This document shows positions 1-13,186 of a stretch of DNA of 64,000 nt, in pieces. Positions within the stretch are counted from its first letter, which is position 1, and every line of letters starts with the position of its first letter. The notes beneath the pieces were generated by a model. That model saw nothing but the letters and a program-made list of their open reading frames with translations. It was not told the DNA's origin and made no database searches. The DNA is from Candidatus Mycoplasma liparidae. GTDB lineage: Bacteria > Bacillota_I > Bacilli_A > Mycoplasmatales > Mycoplasmoidaceae. Position numbers and translations under genes: made by a program. Location of the stretch: assembly GCA_009884515.1 (NCBI GenBank), contig RHHX01000001.1:365214-429213 (forward strand), in the 5' to 3' direction.

Positions 1-1
1 T

Positions 2-643
2 AAATCAAACTTTGCATCCGAGAAGATGACTGGGGTCCAGGGAAAAGTTGCTGAAATTAATGCTAAATATAAAAATGTTAGTGATATGCAAGGTAAACAA
101 AAGAAACAAGCAGAAATGCAAGATCTTTATCGAAAAAATAATGTAAAACCATTTGCTTCTATTGAGCAAATATTTATTACATTACCAATTTTCTTAATTG
201 TGTATCGTGTTGTTACGATTGTTAGACCATTAAAAGCTTCTTTTTTATTTGGAATATGAGATTTATCTCTTTCTCCAATTTCACAAATATTTTCACAATT
301 TACCAACAATGGATGAACATATTTATTCTTTATTGCTTTAGTTGTTCCTTCACAATTCTTATCTCAAAGATTACCTCAAAGATGAGTTAAGTCTAGAAAT
401 AAAAATGCAACAACAATTGGGGTTGCTAATAATAAACAATTAAAGAAAACAAAAACAGTTCAAAATGTGTTTACTATTTTCATGGCCATTATTGCCATAA
501 CAACAGCCGCTGGTATTGGTCTTTACTGATTCTTTAACTCATTGTTATCTTTACTTCAATCATATATAGTCCATCTAATAATTTTAAAAAGAAGACAATC
601 TGGTTCAGGCGCTCGTAGTAAATTAAGTAAATTGGGTCTTTAG
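2..643 (+). CDS. yidC: membrane protein insertase YidC, C-terminal part (cut by window edge)
   Basis: YidC/OxaI insertase, which helps Sec-dependent and Sec-independent proteins enter the cytoplasmic membrane. The visible 213 residues hold a basic Gln-rich stretch ([17 protein letters not shown]) typical of the cytoplasmic hairpin, then hydrophobic segments around [23 protein letters not shown] and [16 protein letters not shown], and a basic tail. Trp codons include TGA. The next gene starts 1 nt after its stop. In related mollicutes and in Firmicutes the upstream neighbours are rnpA and rpmH next to dnaA/oriC, so the window probably begins close to the replication origin (inference). The 5' end lies outside the window. 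Confidence 0.93.
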
Positions 644-644
644 T

Positions 645-1475
645 TTGAATAAAAAAGAAATAATTAATTATTTAAAAAAAGAAAATTTTTTCCCATCTAA
701 AAAAATGGGTCAAAATTTTCTTTTGTGTAATGAGACTAAAAAACATATTGTCGATGTTTCCAAAATTAATCAAGAAGATGTTGTACTTGAAATAGGTCCT
801 GGTCTTGGAGCTATTACTTCTGAAATAATGAAGAAAACAAAAAATTTATATCTTATTGAATTAGATAAAAGATTGTTTGCTTTTTTAAAAGAAAAATATC
901 ATAATGTTGAAAACTTAATAATTATCAATGATGATATTTTGCGAATAGATCTTAGTGATTTATTTAAGAAAATAGATTCTGATAATATTAAAATTGTTGC
1001 AAATCTACCTTATAGTATTTCATCAAAGATTATTTTAAAATTGTTAAGTATTAATAAAGTTAAACAAATAACCATTATGGTTCAAAAAGAAATGGCAGAT
1101 AGAATATCTGCTGATGTCGGTTCAAAAAAATATAATGGCTTTACTGCACTTTTAAGTTTAGTTAGTGATGTTAAACAAGAGTTTAGTGTTGATAAATCAC
1201 TATTTTATCCAGAACCAAATGTTCAATCAGTAGTTATTACAATTTCAATTAATAAACACCTTGATAACTTTATTGAAATTAGTAAATTTTTTAGAGTGTG
1301 TTTTCAAAGTAAAAGAAAATCACTTGTTAATAACTTACTTAGTAATTACAAAAAAGAAATTATCATTCAAGTTTTAGATGAACTTGGAATTGATAAAATG
1401 ATTAGAGCTGAACGATTAACTCCCAATCAATTAGTGGAATTACTAAAAAAATTAAAAATATATAGTATGGTATAA
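645..1475 (+). CDS. rsmA: 16S rRNA (adenine-1518/1519-N6)-dimethyltransferase KsgA
   Basis: Dimethylates two adjacent adenines in the 3'-terminal hairpin of 16S rRNA during 30S maturation. The 276-residue protein has the family signature MGQNFLL near residue 21, the SAM-binding loop VLEIGPGLGAIT near 47, the catalytic NLPYSISSKI motif near 120 and FYPEPNVQSVV near 188. The start is TTG immediately after the yidC stop, which suggests translational coupling; the next in-frame ATG would remove the conserved N terminus. Gene order yidC-rsmA-gltX matches M. genitalium. Length is normal for the family. Confidence 0.95.
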   Translation: MNKKEIINYLKKENFFPSKKMGQNFLLCNETKKHIVDVSKINQEDVVLEIGPGLGAITSEIMKKTKNLYLIELDKRLFAFLKEKYHNVENLIIINDDILRIDLSDLFKKIDSDNIKIVANLPYSISSKIILKLLSINKVKQITIMVQKEMADRISADVGSKKYNGFTALLSLVSDVKQEFSVDKSLFYPEPNVQSVVITISINKHLDNFIEISKFFRVCFQSKRKSLVNNLLSNYKKEIIIQVLDELGIDKMIRAERLTPNQLVELLKKLKIYSMV

Positions 1476-1500
1476 TACATTAAAAAGAAGGATTATATTA

Positions 1501-3775
<2,275 letters not shown>

Positions 3776-3783
3776 AAGTAATT

Positions 3784-5019
3784 ATGCGAAATATCGATTT
3801 TATTAAAGATCCAATTTATGGAGAAATTTCATTTTCAGAATCTGAGAAATGAATTATCGAACTTATTAATACAAATGAATTCAAAAGATTAAAAAACATT
3901 GTTCAGTTAGGCACTTGTCATTTTGCTTTTCCTTCAGCTGTTCATAATCGTTTTGTACATTCTTTAGGAGTTTTTAATTTAGCAAGACTGTTTCTTAATA
4001 ATATTAAAGCTACAAAAGAAGTAGATGAAGAAACATATAAAGCAATTTTAACAGCAGGATTATTACATGATATTGGTCATGGTCCATCTTCACATTCATT
4101 TGAAATTTATATGAATAATAAGTTTCATCATGAAGATATGACTATTAGAATGATTAAAAATAAAAAAGGACAAATTTATCCTATTTTAAAAAAATATAAA
4201 ATTAATATTGATTTAGTTATTCAAATTATTGAAAATAAAACTGATGAATTATGAAAATACCAAATTGTTTCAAGTGATATTGATGCTGATAGATTAGACT
4301 ACTTAATGAGAGATAGTTATTTTTCTGGTGTTGTTTATGGAAAAGTTGATTTTTCAATCTTAATGAAGTGAATACTTGTTAAAAATAATCAAATATGTTT
4401 TGATAAAAAAGCACATAATGTGATTGAAAACATTCTTTATTCTCGATTAGCAATGTTTAAACAATTGTATTTACATAAAATGGCTATTTTAAAAGAAACA
4501 CTAGTTGTTAAATTACTTGAAAGAATTTATGATTTAAATACATTAAATTTCAAATTCAAAGATGAAAGAAATTTAATGTATTTATTAAAACCCTTTCTTA
4601 ATGATGAAATTGAAAATTGAGATATTGCTCTTTATCTTGAATTTACAGATAATACTTTAAATCAATTAATTGAATCAACTTTAAAAGAAGAAGATATTAT
4701 CTTAAAAAAATTAGCCAATTCATATATTAATGATTCTGAATTTGAATTAATATCAATTAAAAAAAATGAAAAGAAAAATAAAGAATCATTACATAAAATA
4801 ATTAATGAGTTTGATAAAAAAATAACTGATGAAGAAATAAAATATTATTTTGCTATTATATATAGTGTAAAAACTTTATATAGCTCAAAAAAAGACAATA
4901 TTATGATTTTTAATGAGAGTGATAATTCATTAAAACCAATTACAGATTATAGTGATATTTTAAAAAAATTAGATAATCATGAATTCGTAGTAAATAATAT
5001 TTTTTGTTTGAAAAAATAA
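3784..5019 (+). CDS. HD-domain phosphohydrolase (dNTPase/SAMHD1-like)
   Basis: 411-residue HD-superfamily metal-dependent phosphohydrolase. Seen motifs: HNRFVHSLGV near residue 56, the metal ligands LLHDIGHGPSSHSF near 97, and DIDADRLDYLMRDSYFSG near 165, which together define the YwfO/SAMHD1-type branch (dNTP triphosphohydrolases; the exact substrate is unproven here). It lies 8 nt after gltX, the same neighbourhood as the M. genitalium HD protein next to gltX. The C-terminal 130 residues are Lys/Glu/Ile-rich and less conserved. Three internal Trp codons are TGA. Confidence 0.85.
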
Positions 5020-5036
5020 AGATAAGAAAGAAAATT

Positions 5037-5399
5037 ATGACAGTAAATATTTTAAAATTAATTAACGATGTATATCAACTTGTTCTTGAAACAAAATCAG
5101 ACATTAAAAAATTTACTTTTGATGAAATGTTTTCATTAGTAATTGAAAAAAATAACCTACCTCCTACTAAAACAAGCAAAATAATTGGAGAATTCTATAC
5201 TGAATTAGTATTAGATAATAGATTTGTTTTAATATCAAACATTGATAAAGAATTTTCTTTAAGAGAATGAATTAACTATTCTGAATACAAAAAACAAATT
5301 AATGAAATTGTTAGATTAGACGAAGAAGTTTTTGATGAAGACTATGTTGCTGTAAAAAGAAAAAAAGCAGTTGTTGAAACAACTGAAATTGAGGAATAA
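5037..5399 (+). CDS. rpoE: RNA polymerase delta subunit-like protein RpoE
   Basis: 120-residue protein matching the HARE-HTH N-terminal half of the Firmicutes RNA polymerase delta subunit: MTVNILKLINDVYQLVLE... with a helix-rich core and a predicted-coil DNERFVLI-like wing (LDNRFVLISN). The usual long acidic tail of Bacillus delta is reduced to a short mixed tail ending ETTEIEE. I chose ATG 5037, preceded by AAGAAAG; an ATG at 5004 lies inside the preceding gene. It is followed directly by fba and ychF, the same order as the M. genitalium rpoE-fba-ychF block, which supports the call. Confidence 0.8.
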
Positions 5400-5402
5400 A
5401 AT

Positions 5403-6287
5403 ATGGATTCTATCAAATTATCTAACATTAAAGATATGTTAAAAAATGCTAAAAAAAATCATTATGCAATAGCTCATATTAATATTAATAATTTGGAATG
5501 AATTAATGCGGTTTTAGAAGCTAGTAGTGAAACTAATACACCTGTTATATTAGGCGTATCAGAAGGCGCTATCAAATATAATAACGGGTTTCAAAATGTC
5601 CATGATATGGTTATTAATTCTATGAAGTTTAAAAATATAAAAACTCCAATAGTATTACATTTAGATCATGGAACTTTTGAAGGTTCTAAAAAAGCTATTG
5701 CAGTAGGATTTTCTTCAATAATGTTTGATGGTTCTAGTTTAGACTTTAATGAAAATATTGAAAAAACAAAAATATTAGTTGATTTAATAAAAGATAAAAA
5801 TATTTCAATCGAATGTGAAATCGGTTCTATTGGCGGAGCTGAAGATGATGTTAGTTCTAATGGAGATTTATCTTCTGTTGATGAATGTATTGAAATGTCT
5901 AACCAAGGAATAGATGCTTTAGCAGTTGGTGTTGGATCAATTCACGGTCTTTATCCTAAAAATTGAAAAGGGCTAGACTTTGATTTATTAAAAAAAATTA
6001 ATGCAAAATGTAATGATATTCCCCTTGTTTTACATGGTGGAACTGGTATTAATGATGAAATGATAAGAAAAGCTATTAGTTTAGGAGTTTCTAAAATTAA
6101 TGTTAATACAGAATGTCAATTAGCTTTTGTTGGTGCAATTAGAAAATATATTGAAGATGATAAAGATCTTGATACTGCTAATAAAGGTTATGATCCTCGA
6201 ATGGTTTTAAAAGTTGGAGTAACAGCTATCAAAAACAAATGTATTGAAAAGTTTGAATTATTTGGTTCTTTAAACAAAGCTAATTAA
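5403..6287 (+). CDS. fba: fructose-bisphosphate aldolase, class II
   Basis: Zn-dependent aldolase splitting fructose-1,6-bisphosphate into DHAP and glyceraldehyde-3-phosphate in glycolysis. The 294-residue barrel shows the zinc and catalytic motifs VLHLDHG near residue 82, IECEIGSIGG near 137, IHGLYPKN near 182 and VLHGGTGI near 212, with the phosphate-binding region SKINVNTECQ following. ATG 5403 lies 3 nt after the rpoE stop, so the two are probably cotranscribed and coupled. Length is usual for mollicute class II aldolases. Confidence 0.95.
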
Positions 6288-6305
6288 AATAATTAAGGAA
6301 TTTAA

Positions 6306-7406
6306 ATGGGTTTATCAACAGGAATAATCGGACTACCAAATGTTGGCAAATCAACATTATTTAATGCTATTACTAATTCAAATGTAGAAGCTGCAAATTA
6401 TCCATTCGCAACAATTAATCCTAATGTTGGAATTGTATATATTCCGGATATAAGACTTGAAAAATTAGCTGAAATTTTTAATCCTGAAAAAATTGTTCAT
6501 GAATCTTTTAAGTTTGTTGATATTGCTGGTCTTGTTAAAGGAGCATCAAAAGGCGAGGGATTAGGGAATAAATTCCTTCAAAATATTAGAGATGTTGATT
6601 CTATTTGTCATGTTGTTAGGTGTTTTGATAATTTAGATATTAATCATGTTGAAAATTCAGTTGATCCAATTAGAGATCTTGAAATAATAAATTTAGAATT
6701 AATTATTTCTGACTTAGAAATAGTTATGAAAAGATTTCTACGAATTAAAAAATCAGCATTAAGTGGTGATAAGGTTGTTTTTGAAGAATATTCACTTTTA
6801 GAAAAAGTTATTAATCAACTTAACAGTAATGAATTTGTTAGTAATCTTAATTTAAATAAAAATGAATTGATTTTTTTAAAATCATTTAGTCTTATCACTT
6901 TAAAACCTTTTATATTTATTGCTAATGTTGATGATGAATCATTAACTAATTTAAAAGGTAATCAACACTATTTAAATTTAAAAAAATATGCAGATGAAAG
7001 AAGTATTGAAATTATTCCAATTTCAGCAAAATTAGAATTTGAAATCTCTGAATTTTTAGATGAAGAAAAGAAAAGTTTTTTAGCTGAATATAATATTCAA
7101 TATTCTGGACTTGAAAATATTATTATTTCTTCATTTAAAATACTTAATTTATCAACTTTTTTTACATGTGGAAAAAAAGAGATTAGAGCATGACAATTTC
7201 AAAATGGATCAACAGCACCTCAAACAGCAGGAATAATTCATACGGACTTTCAAAGAGGATTTATTAAGGCAGCAGTTATTTCTTATGAAGATATGATTGA
7301 ATATAAAGATGAAAATAAAATAAAAGCTTTAGGAAAATTAAGAGTAGAGGGTAAAAAATACATCGTGCAAGATGGTGATATTTGTGATTTTAGATTTAAT
7401 GTTTAA
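6306..7406 (+). CDS. ychF: redox-regulated ATPase/GTPase YchF (Obg family)
   Basis: Universally conserved OBG-like P-loop ATPase that associates with ribosomes. The 366-residue protein has [13 protein letters not shown] (Walker A) near residue 8, the G3 region [18 protein letters not shown] near 66, and a C-terminal TGS-type domain ([20 protein letters not shown]... ending [11 protein letters not shown]) with the usual sequence signature. Spacing of 18 nt from fba and an AAGGAA ribosome site suggest one operon with rpoE and fba. One TGA Trp near residue 296 is conserved in the family. Confidence 0.95.
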
Positions 7407-7430
7407 TGAAAATAATTAAAGAGGAAATTA

Positions 7431-8075
7431 ATGAAAAATAAAAAAGCAATAATAGAAGTTATTTGTGGGCCAATGTTTGCTGGTAAAACTGATGAATTAT
7501 TAAAAAGATTAAACAGAGCTTCTTATGCTAATATTCAATATTTAGTTTTTAAACCTAAAACTGATACTAGAAGTAAAGATGAAATTTCTTCAAGAAATAA
7601 TTGTCAAAAAAAAGCAATATCAATTGATAAATCAGTTGATATTTTAGAATACATTGCAAAAGAAAAGATTGTTCCTCAATTAGTTACTATTGATGAAGCT
7701 CAATTCTTAGATAATGATCTTTATCTAATTGCTAATAAATTAGCTGATATGAATATTGAAGTTATCATTTCAGGTCTTGATTTAGATTTTAAAGGTGAAC
7801 CTTTTGAAACAATAAAGAGTATTTTACCTTATGCTGAAAAAATTACCAAATTAACAGCAATATGTATTAGTTGTTACAACAATGCTAATAGAAGTCAAAG
7901 AATGATTGGTAATAAAGTTGCATCAACAATAGACCCAGTTGTTGTAATTGGTGATATTGAGCAATATTCAGCTAAATGTCGTCATTGTCACATAGTAATT
8001 AAAGAACCTAAAAATGAATCACAGACAAAGATTAATAATTTAATTAAAGAAATAAAACAAAAATTTCTTTTATAA
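7431..8075 (+). CDS. tdk: thymidine kinase
   Basis: Type II thymidine kinase of the pyrimidine salvage pathway, essential where de novo dTMP supply is limited. 214 residues with the P-loop CGPMFAGKTDELLKRL near residue 12, the Walker-B-like VTIDEAQFLD near 88, the lasso Cys pairs (CISCY and CRHCH) that bind structural zinc, and the SRNN-type segment. RBS GAGGAA precedes ATG 7431. Length and motif spacing are standard for mollicute Tdk. Confidence 0.95.
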   Translation: MKNKKAIIEVICGPMFAGKTDELLKRLNRASYANIQYLVFKPKTDTRSKDEISSRNNCQKKAISIDKSVDILEYIAKEKIVPQLVTIDEAQFLDNDLYLIANKLADMNIEVIISGLDLDFKGEPFETIKSILPYAEKITKLTAICISCYNNANRSQRMIGNKVASTIDPVVVIGDIEQYSAKCRHCHIVIKEPKNESQTKINNLIKEIKQKFLL

Positions 8076-8121
8076 AGTTATAAAAATATGATTTTCTTAT
8101 ATAATTAAATTGGTATTTAAT

Positions 8122-8198
8122 GCGCCTGTAGCTCAGTTGGATAGAGCACACGCCTTCTAAGCGTGCGGTCGGGAGTTCGAATCTCTCCAGGCGCGCCA
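8122..8198 (+). tRNA. tRNA-Arg (anticodon UCU)
   Basis: 77-nt cloverleaf with 7-bp acceptor stem GCGCCTG/CAGGCGC, D-arm GCTC/GAGC, anticodon stem CACGC/GCGTG around loop CTTCTAA (anticodon TCT, reading AGA/AGG), T-loop TTCGAAT and an encoded CCA. It is the only + strand tRNA here and is followed within 15 bp by a terminator hairpin. Confidence 0.97.
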
Positions 8199-8208
8199 TT
8201 TATATAAT

Positions 8209-8244
8209 AAAAACATATAGTTAATATTAACTATATGTTTTTTT
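8209..8244. terminator. bidirectional rho-independent terminator
   Basis: Near-perfect inverted repeat (ACATATAGTTAAT/ATTAACTATATGT) flanked by A-run and T-run. It serves tRNA-Arg on the + strand and dnaI on the - strand; the dnaI stop codon (8227-8229) lies inside the stem. Confidence 0.85.
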
Positions 8245-9165
8245 ATTCAATCGGTAATCTTTATTACTCATTTGAAAATAATCATCAAATGATAATGTTT
8301 TAATTCGGTCTATCAAAGTTTTTAAAGCTCCAGATTCTCCATATCTAGAAAAAGAACTGGTTAAATAATATTTTTTTAATTCATCAATTTTCATATCTGA
8401 TGAAAAAATTGTTGTTTTATCATAATCTAATCGATGTTGAAGAATTGAAAGTAATACTGTCAGATGAGTTCATTTTCCAAAAGATTCATTACCCATACCA
8501 TCAAGTACTAAATAATCAACTGTCTTTAGATTTTCTTGGATTTGATTTATATTATAATCAGAATTAACATCTCTCTTAGAAATACTTGCTTTTAGATAAT
8601 CAAACAACTCAGTTAAATTAACAATAGCAACAGTTTTTTCTTGTTTAGCTAATGAATTAAGTAGTGAAGAAAGAAAATAAGTTTTACCACTTCCAAATGT
8701 TCCTGAAAGAAAAAATCCGTTTGTATCTTTTAGTTTTTTAATATTAATAAGTTTATTAATTATTCTTTGTCTAGCAGGATCATCTTGATCAAAGATATTA
8801 CCTTTTTCAAAAAAATCACCATATTTTTTAGCATTAATATTTGAAAACTTTATATATTTTTTCAAAATATTATCAGGATTATTGATTGCTTTTAGACAAG
8901 GAGAAAGTGAAATAGAAATTGCGTTAGTTTTATTTATTTCAATATTACTATGATAATTATTAATTTTACAATCTAGACTTTCTAAATCATTATCACAAAT
9001 CTCATTACTTTCTATTGCTCTTTTAATATCAAAGATACCTTTTTTAATAATTTTTGCATCACAATCTAATTTTAAAACATCGGGATGATTTTTATATTTT
9101 TGATATAGTTCTTCTTTATAAGATTCAATATTATTATTAATTACTTTAAATTTTTTCTTGTCCAT
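8227..9165 (-). CDS. dnaI: primosomal helicase loader DnaI/DnaC-like AAA+ ATPase
   Basis: 312-residue AAA+ ATPase that would load the replicative helicase. The Walker A is FLSGTFGSGKTYFLSSLL near residue 164, the Walker B is DYLVLDGMGNESFG near 224, and a C-terminal SRYGESGALKTLIDRIK carries likely sensor and Arg-finger residues. The N-terminal 130 residues form the helical DnaI-type helicase-binding part. Walker B has DG rather than the usual DD/DE. It begins 3 nt after the preceding DnaB/DnaD-like gene, the same pairing as dnaB-dnaI of B. subtilis. The C-terminal 80 residues follow an in-frame TGA Trp and end inside the shared terminator. Confidence 0.85.
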
Positions 9166-9168
9166 ATT

Positions 9169-10305
9169 TTAATCTCAATCCAATCCGTTATTAATTTTCT
9201 TTGAAACGATATTACTTTGACTCATAATAGATTGATTTAAATGTTTGATTGTTTCTTCAACACTGGTAATATTTAATCGATTTATTGTATTTGCAATTTT
9301 AGCAATGTATTCAAAAACAATTTTACCCTTATTTTTATAAATGACAAAATCAATAAGAACATTGATTAAATAATCTGGTAAACTGAATTTTTTTCTTAAA
9401 GTATTGATTATTGTTTTATCACCAAGATCAATAGCTTGCTTTTGAAGTAGTGAAAGATATTGTTCACTATTATATTTTCGATAATCTTCAAGAACTTTTT
9501 CATTTGATTCCAAATCAAATGAATCACTAAAGATTTTAGAATTTCTATTAATGGAAATTACATTGTTTAATTTTAATTTACTACTTGGTTCAATTAAATT
9601 TAAAAAATTATTATTAAGTTGATACCGATCAATTAAATATTGTTTGGAATCAAAAAAGATGGAATTATAAATAACCTTTAAAATTTCATTATAAGTTAAA
9701 TCATATGTTCTGAAATTATATTCAATTATTTTTTTATCTTCTTCACTAATAACAATTAATTTATTAGTCATTTTTAATAATGAATCATAAATTTGATTAA
9801 AATCTAAATTGTTAATATTATTAATATCTAAATCCCCATAAACAGATTCAAAAGTAACATTGATATTTGTTAATAAAGTTAATTGGAAATCATGCTTTTC
9901 AAAAGCATATTTAACTTTATCAAAATTGCTACTACCAATAGCTTCTTTTAATAGAAGAATTTTTTTACTATCCTTTTTAAAATCACTTCAAGATATGAAA
10001 TTATTAATTTTTAAATAAAAAGTATCATATTTATTAATATCAATAAAACAAGAAATTAATTTCATTGCTTCAAGTTTCTTTTTTGCTTCTGAAAATTGCG
10101 TTTCACTAAAGTTTAAAACTTTACTAATATCACTAACTTTATTAGTGCTAATATTAATTTTATTATTAAGATCACAATCACTAATTAAGTAATTATAAAG
10201 TAAAGTTGCATCAGTTTTAATAATCGGAGAATAAACATGAGTGAATAGAAAATTATTAAAAATAAAATCTAAATTTTTGATAATACGATAGTTCATTCCA
10301 ATCAT
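9169..10305 (-). CDS. replication initiation protein, DnaB/DnaD-like (Firmicutes primosome)
   Basis: 378 residues once two TGA Trp codons (9988-9990 and 9175-9177) are read through. The protein has no Walker motifs. The N terminus (MIGMNYRIIKNLDF) leads a winged-helix-like region, and the C-terminal part around residues 260-350 (KQAIDLGDKTIINTLRKKF, YLINVLIDFVIYKNKGK, YIAKIANTINRL) resembles the DnaD/DnaB-II helical domain with its conserved Y-x-N-I-like region. Position directly upstream of dnaI mirrors the B. subtilis dnaB-dnaI operon, which drives the assignment. The start has a strong site, GGAAGGGG, 8-9 nt upstream. Divergent from topA. Confidence 0.72.
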
Positions 10306-10631
10306 ATTCCACCCCTTCCTTACTACTTGATAACTAAAAATATTTTAAACTTATTTTTAAACTCTTTTGAGTTTTTTAAAACAAGTTTTTTTATCAGTAT
10401 TACTTTCCCCACTGGTTTTAATTCTTATAAACATCAATAAGGTTTTGATTTTGCTATTTTTAAAAGTTATCCACAAATTGTTGATAAATTTTCTAACTTT
10501 TGCCCATATTTGGGTGATTTTGCCTAATTTTCATAATTCTGTTATCTTTTTTATTGCTAATATAATAAATGTATTGTATTTATATTAATAGTAATTTATT
10601 TCTTAATAGATAGTTTATGGGAGAATTTTTG
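10306..10631. promoter_or_regulatory. divergent dnaB-like/topA control region with DnaA-box-like sites
   Basis: 326-bp gene-free region. It holds a perfect consensus DnaA box TTATCCACA (10467-10475), an inverted one-mismatch box TGTTGATAA (10479-10487, i.e. TTATCAACA on the - strand) only 3 bp away, and weaker TTATCA elements at 10328-10334 (- strand) and 10391-10397. Two short hairpins are visible (AAACTC/GAGTTT near 10360-10375; CCCA/TGGG near 10503-10514). TATAAT at 10561-10566 is a probable -10 for topA. The strong - strand ribosome site of the dnaB-like gene lies at 10308-10320. Confidence 0.55.
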
Positions 10632-12728
10632 GTGGATAAAAATTTAATAATTGTTGAGTCAAAAAATAAAATAAAATCAATAAAAAAATATGTTGGTAGT
10701 AACTATGAAGTTATTGCATCAAGTGGGCATATTAGAGAATTAGATAAAAGAGGTTTTGGTTGCGATCCTAAAACTTGAATTCCGAAATGAAAAGCTACTA
10801 ATCCTGAATTAATTAAAGAAATAAATAAAAAAGTACAAGATTATCAAAAAGTCTTTTTAGCAACTGATCCCGATCGTGAAGGAGAAGCTATTTCTTGACA
10901 TCTATTTGATATTTTAAATGATGAAGATAAAGTTAAGTGTCAAAGAATAACCTTTAATGAAATTACTAATAACGCTGTTAATGATGCAATTAATAATCCA
11001 AGAGATATTGATATGAATCTTGTTTATTCACAATGAAGCAGAAGATTACTTGACAGAATGGTTGGATATAGTTTGTCTAATTTAGTTCAAAGAAAACTAA
11101 GAGCTAAATCAGCTGGTAGAGTTCAATCAATAGCTTTATTATTTATTGTTGAAAGATTTCTTGAAAGAGAAAAATTCGTTAAAACAAACTGATGAACTAT
11201 TAATACTATTCTTGAAAATAATATTGAAATTTTCTTAAGAGAAATTAAGGGAGAATTTAAAGCTTTTCCAACGTCATCAACAAGTGAAATTAGATTTGCT
11301 ATTGAAGATGAAGCTAATAAAATTTCTGAAAAATTAAATAAAGACTTTGAAGTTTATAAAATAGATGAACCTAGTTATAAAACTTCTAAAGTTCTTTTAC
11401 CTTATTCAACTGATACATTATTAACAGCAGCATATTCTAAATATGGCTGAAAAGCTTCTAAAACAACTTTCTTATCACAAAAATTGTTTGAAGGTATCAA
11501 AATTAATAATGAACAAATACCTTTAATTTCATATCCAAGAACAGATTCTAATAGAATGAACTCTTCCTTTATTGAACTTACTAAAAAATACATTGAAGAT
11601 AAATTTGGAACTGAATATGTTTTAAGTGCATCTAAACCAGCATCCGCAAAAGCTAAAACAAAAGATACCGAAATTAAAATTCAAGATGCTCATGAAGCTA
11701 TTAGACCAATTGATATCAATATTGAACCAGCTTATTTATCAAAAAACATCACTGAAAAAGATGCGAAAGATTTAATTACACTTTATAAGTTAATTTGAAC
11801 AAGAACAACTTCAAGTTTGATGAACCCACCAATCTTTATTAACAATGTTGTGCGTTTTAAAAACAATGATCACAAATTTTATACAAAATATACTAAGAAT
11901 AAATTCTTAGGTTATCATATCTTGCCTTATTATGATATTTCTAAAAGTGAAAATATTATTAATTTAAGCTATTTAAAAATAGGCGATAAACTTTTAAGTA
12001 TTAATAAAACTCCAATTGTTAATATGCACACAACAGAACCACCTGCATTATATAATGAAGGTAGTTTAGTAAAAGCTTTAAAAGAAGCTGGAGTTGGTAG
12101 ACCTTCTACTTATGCATCAATGTCTGGAATTGTTCAATCAAGAGGTTATGTTATTAATGATACTAATGGATTAAGTCCAACTGATAAAGGTGTTTTAGTT
12201 ATTGTTAGTCTTTTAAAAGGGTTTCAAAGCATTATTTCTAAAAAGTTTACAGCTGAAATGGAAAGTGATTTAGATAAAATAGCTACCGGTCAACTTAACT
12301 GAACCAATTTCATGGAAATTTTTGATAAAAAATTAAAAGAAGAATTAATAGTAGCTAATGAAGTAATTGAAAAAATTGAACCTAATTATGCTGGAGATCG
12401 AGTTTGTCCCCTTTCAGGAGATCGATTAGTAATTAGAGTTAATAAATATAATCAGAGTGAATTTATTGCTTGTAGCGGTTTTCCAAAATGTAAATTTGTT
12501 GAACAATCAGAAAATGCTCCAAAACCACAACCATTAGTGGAAACTGGTGAGTTATGTCCTGATTGTAATTCTAAATTAGTAATTAGAAAAAAGAAAAATC
12601 CAAAATCAAAACCAAATGAATTCATTGCTTGTAGTACTTTTCCAAAATGCCGATATATCAAAAATATTAACGAGCCAAAACCTAAAAAAGAAAATGAAGC
12701 TAAGATAAAAGAAAATCAAACCAAATAA
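10632..12728 (+). CDS. topA: DNA topoisomerase I
   Basis: Type IA topoisomerase relaxing negative supercoils. The frame (698 aa from GTG) contains many TGA Trp codons. Domains: TOPRIM with LIIVESKNK at the N terminus and ATDPDREGEAISWH near residue 78; the active-site tyrosine in ISYPRTDSNR near 301; EAGVGRPSTYA near 490; and two C-terminal zinc ribbons with the CxxC-type pattern (GDRVCPLSG... GFPKCKF and CPDC... FPKCRY), the first having lost one Cys. Start: ATG 10617 is possible, but GGGAG at 10619-10623 fits GTG 10632 at 8-nt spacing. trxA follows, as in M. genitalium. Confidence 0.95.
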
Positions 12729-12740
12729 ATAAAAATGATA

Positions 12741-12746
12741 TATAAT
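12741..12746 (+). promoter_or_regulatory. probable -10 box of trxA
   Basis: TATAAT 30 bp upstream of the trxA start in the topA-trxA gap, followed by a clear AAAAGGAGA ribosome site. No good -35 is visible, which is common in mollicute promoters. Confidence 0.45.
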
Positions 12747-12775
12747 AATTTTAATTAAATTAAAAGGAGAAACAT

Positions 12776-13090
12776 ATGACTAACATTAAAACGAAAAGTG
12801 AATTTTTAGATATCATTAATAAAGATGATTTAGTACTTGTAGATTTCCATGCTTTATGATGTGGACCATGTAAAATGCTTGCCCCAGTACTTGAAAGTAT
12901 TGCTCCAGAGAGACTTGAACTTAAAATTATAAAAGTTGATATTGACGAACTTGCAGAATTGGCAGAAGAATACAATGTATCTAGTGTGCCAACACTTAAG
13001 TTTTTCAAAAACGGGAAAGTCATCAGTGAATCTGGTGGGTATATGCCAAAAGAAAAATTGTTAAGAAAAATAGACGAATTACTTTCTTAA
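12776..13090 (+). CDS. trxA: thioredoxin
   Basis: 104-residue thioredoxin, a cytoplasmic disulfide reductant. [22 protein letters not shown] holds the WCGPC redox site, whose Trp is encoded by TGA, and the cis-proline loop is VSSVPTLKFFKNGK near residue 70. RBS AAAAGGAGA precedes ATG 12776, and TATAAT at 12741-12746 is a likely promoter, so it can be transcribed independently of topA. Confidence 0.96.
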
Positions 13091-13186
13091 TCAAATTAAT
13101 TAAAATTCATAAAATACTTTAAAAATAGATAAACATAATAAATTGTTTACTATTTTTTTTTATAAAAAATAAGGGGTAAGGAAAAA

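Noticed and set aside
10367..10588. 73-codon hydrophobic open frame in the dnaB-like/topA gap
   Set aside because: No ribosome site, no Trp-TGA usage or family features, and it runs through the DnaA boxes and topA promoter.
10306..10631. Chromosomal oriC
   Set aside because: No dnaA/dnaN next to it and the yidC-rsmA end of the window is the more likely origin side; kept only as a DnaA-box cluster.
12452..12661. Antisense open frame over the topA zinc-ribbon region (also 12760-13023 over trxA)
   Set aside because: No ribosome site and no family features; a shadow of the real gene on the other strand.
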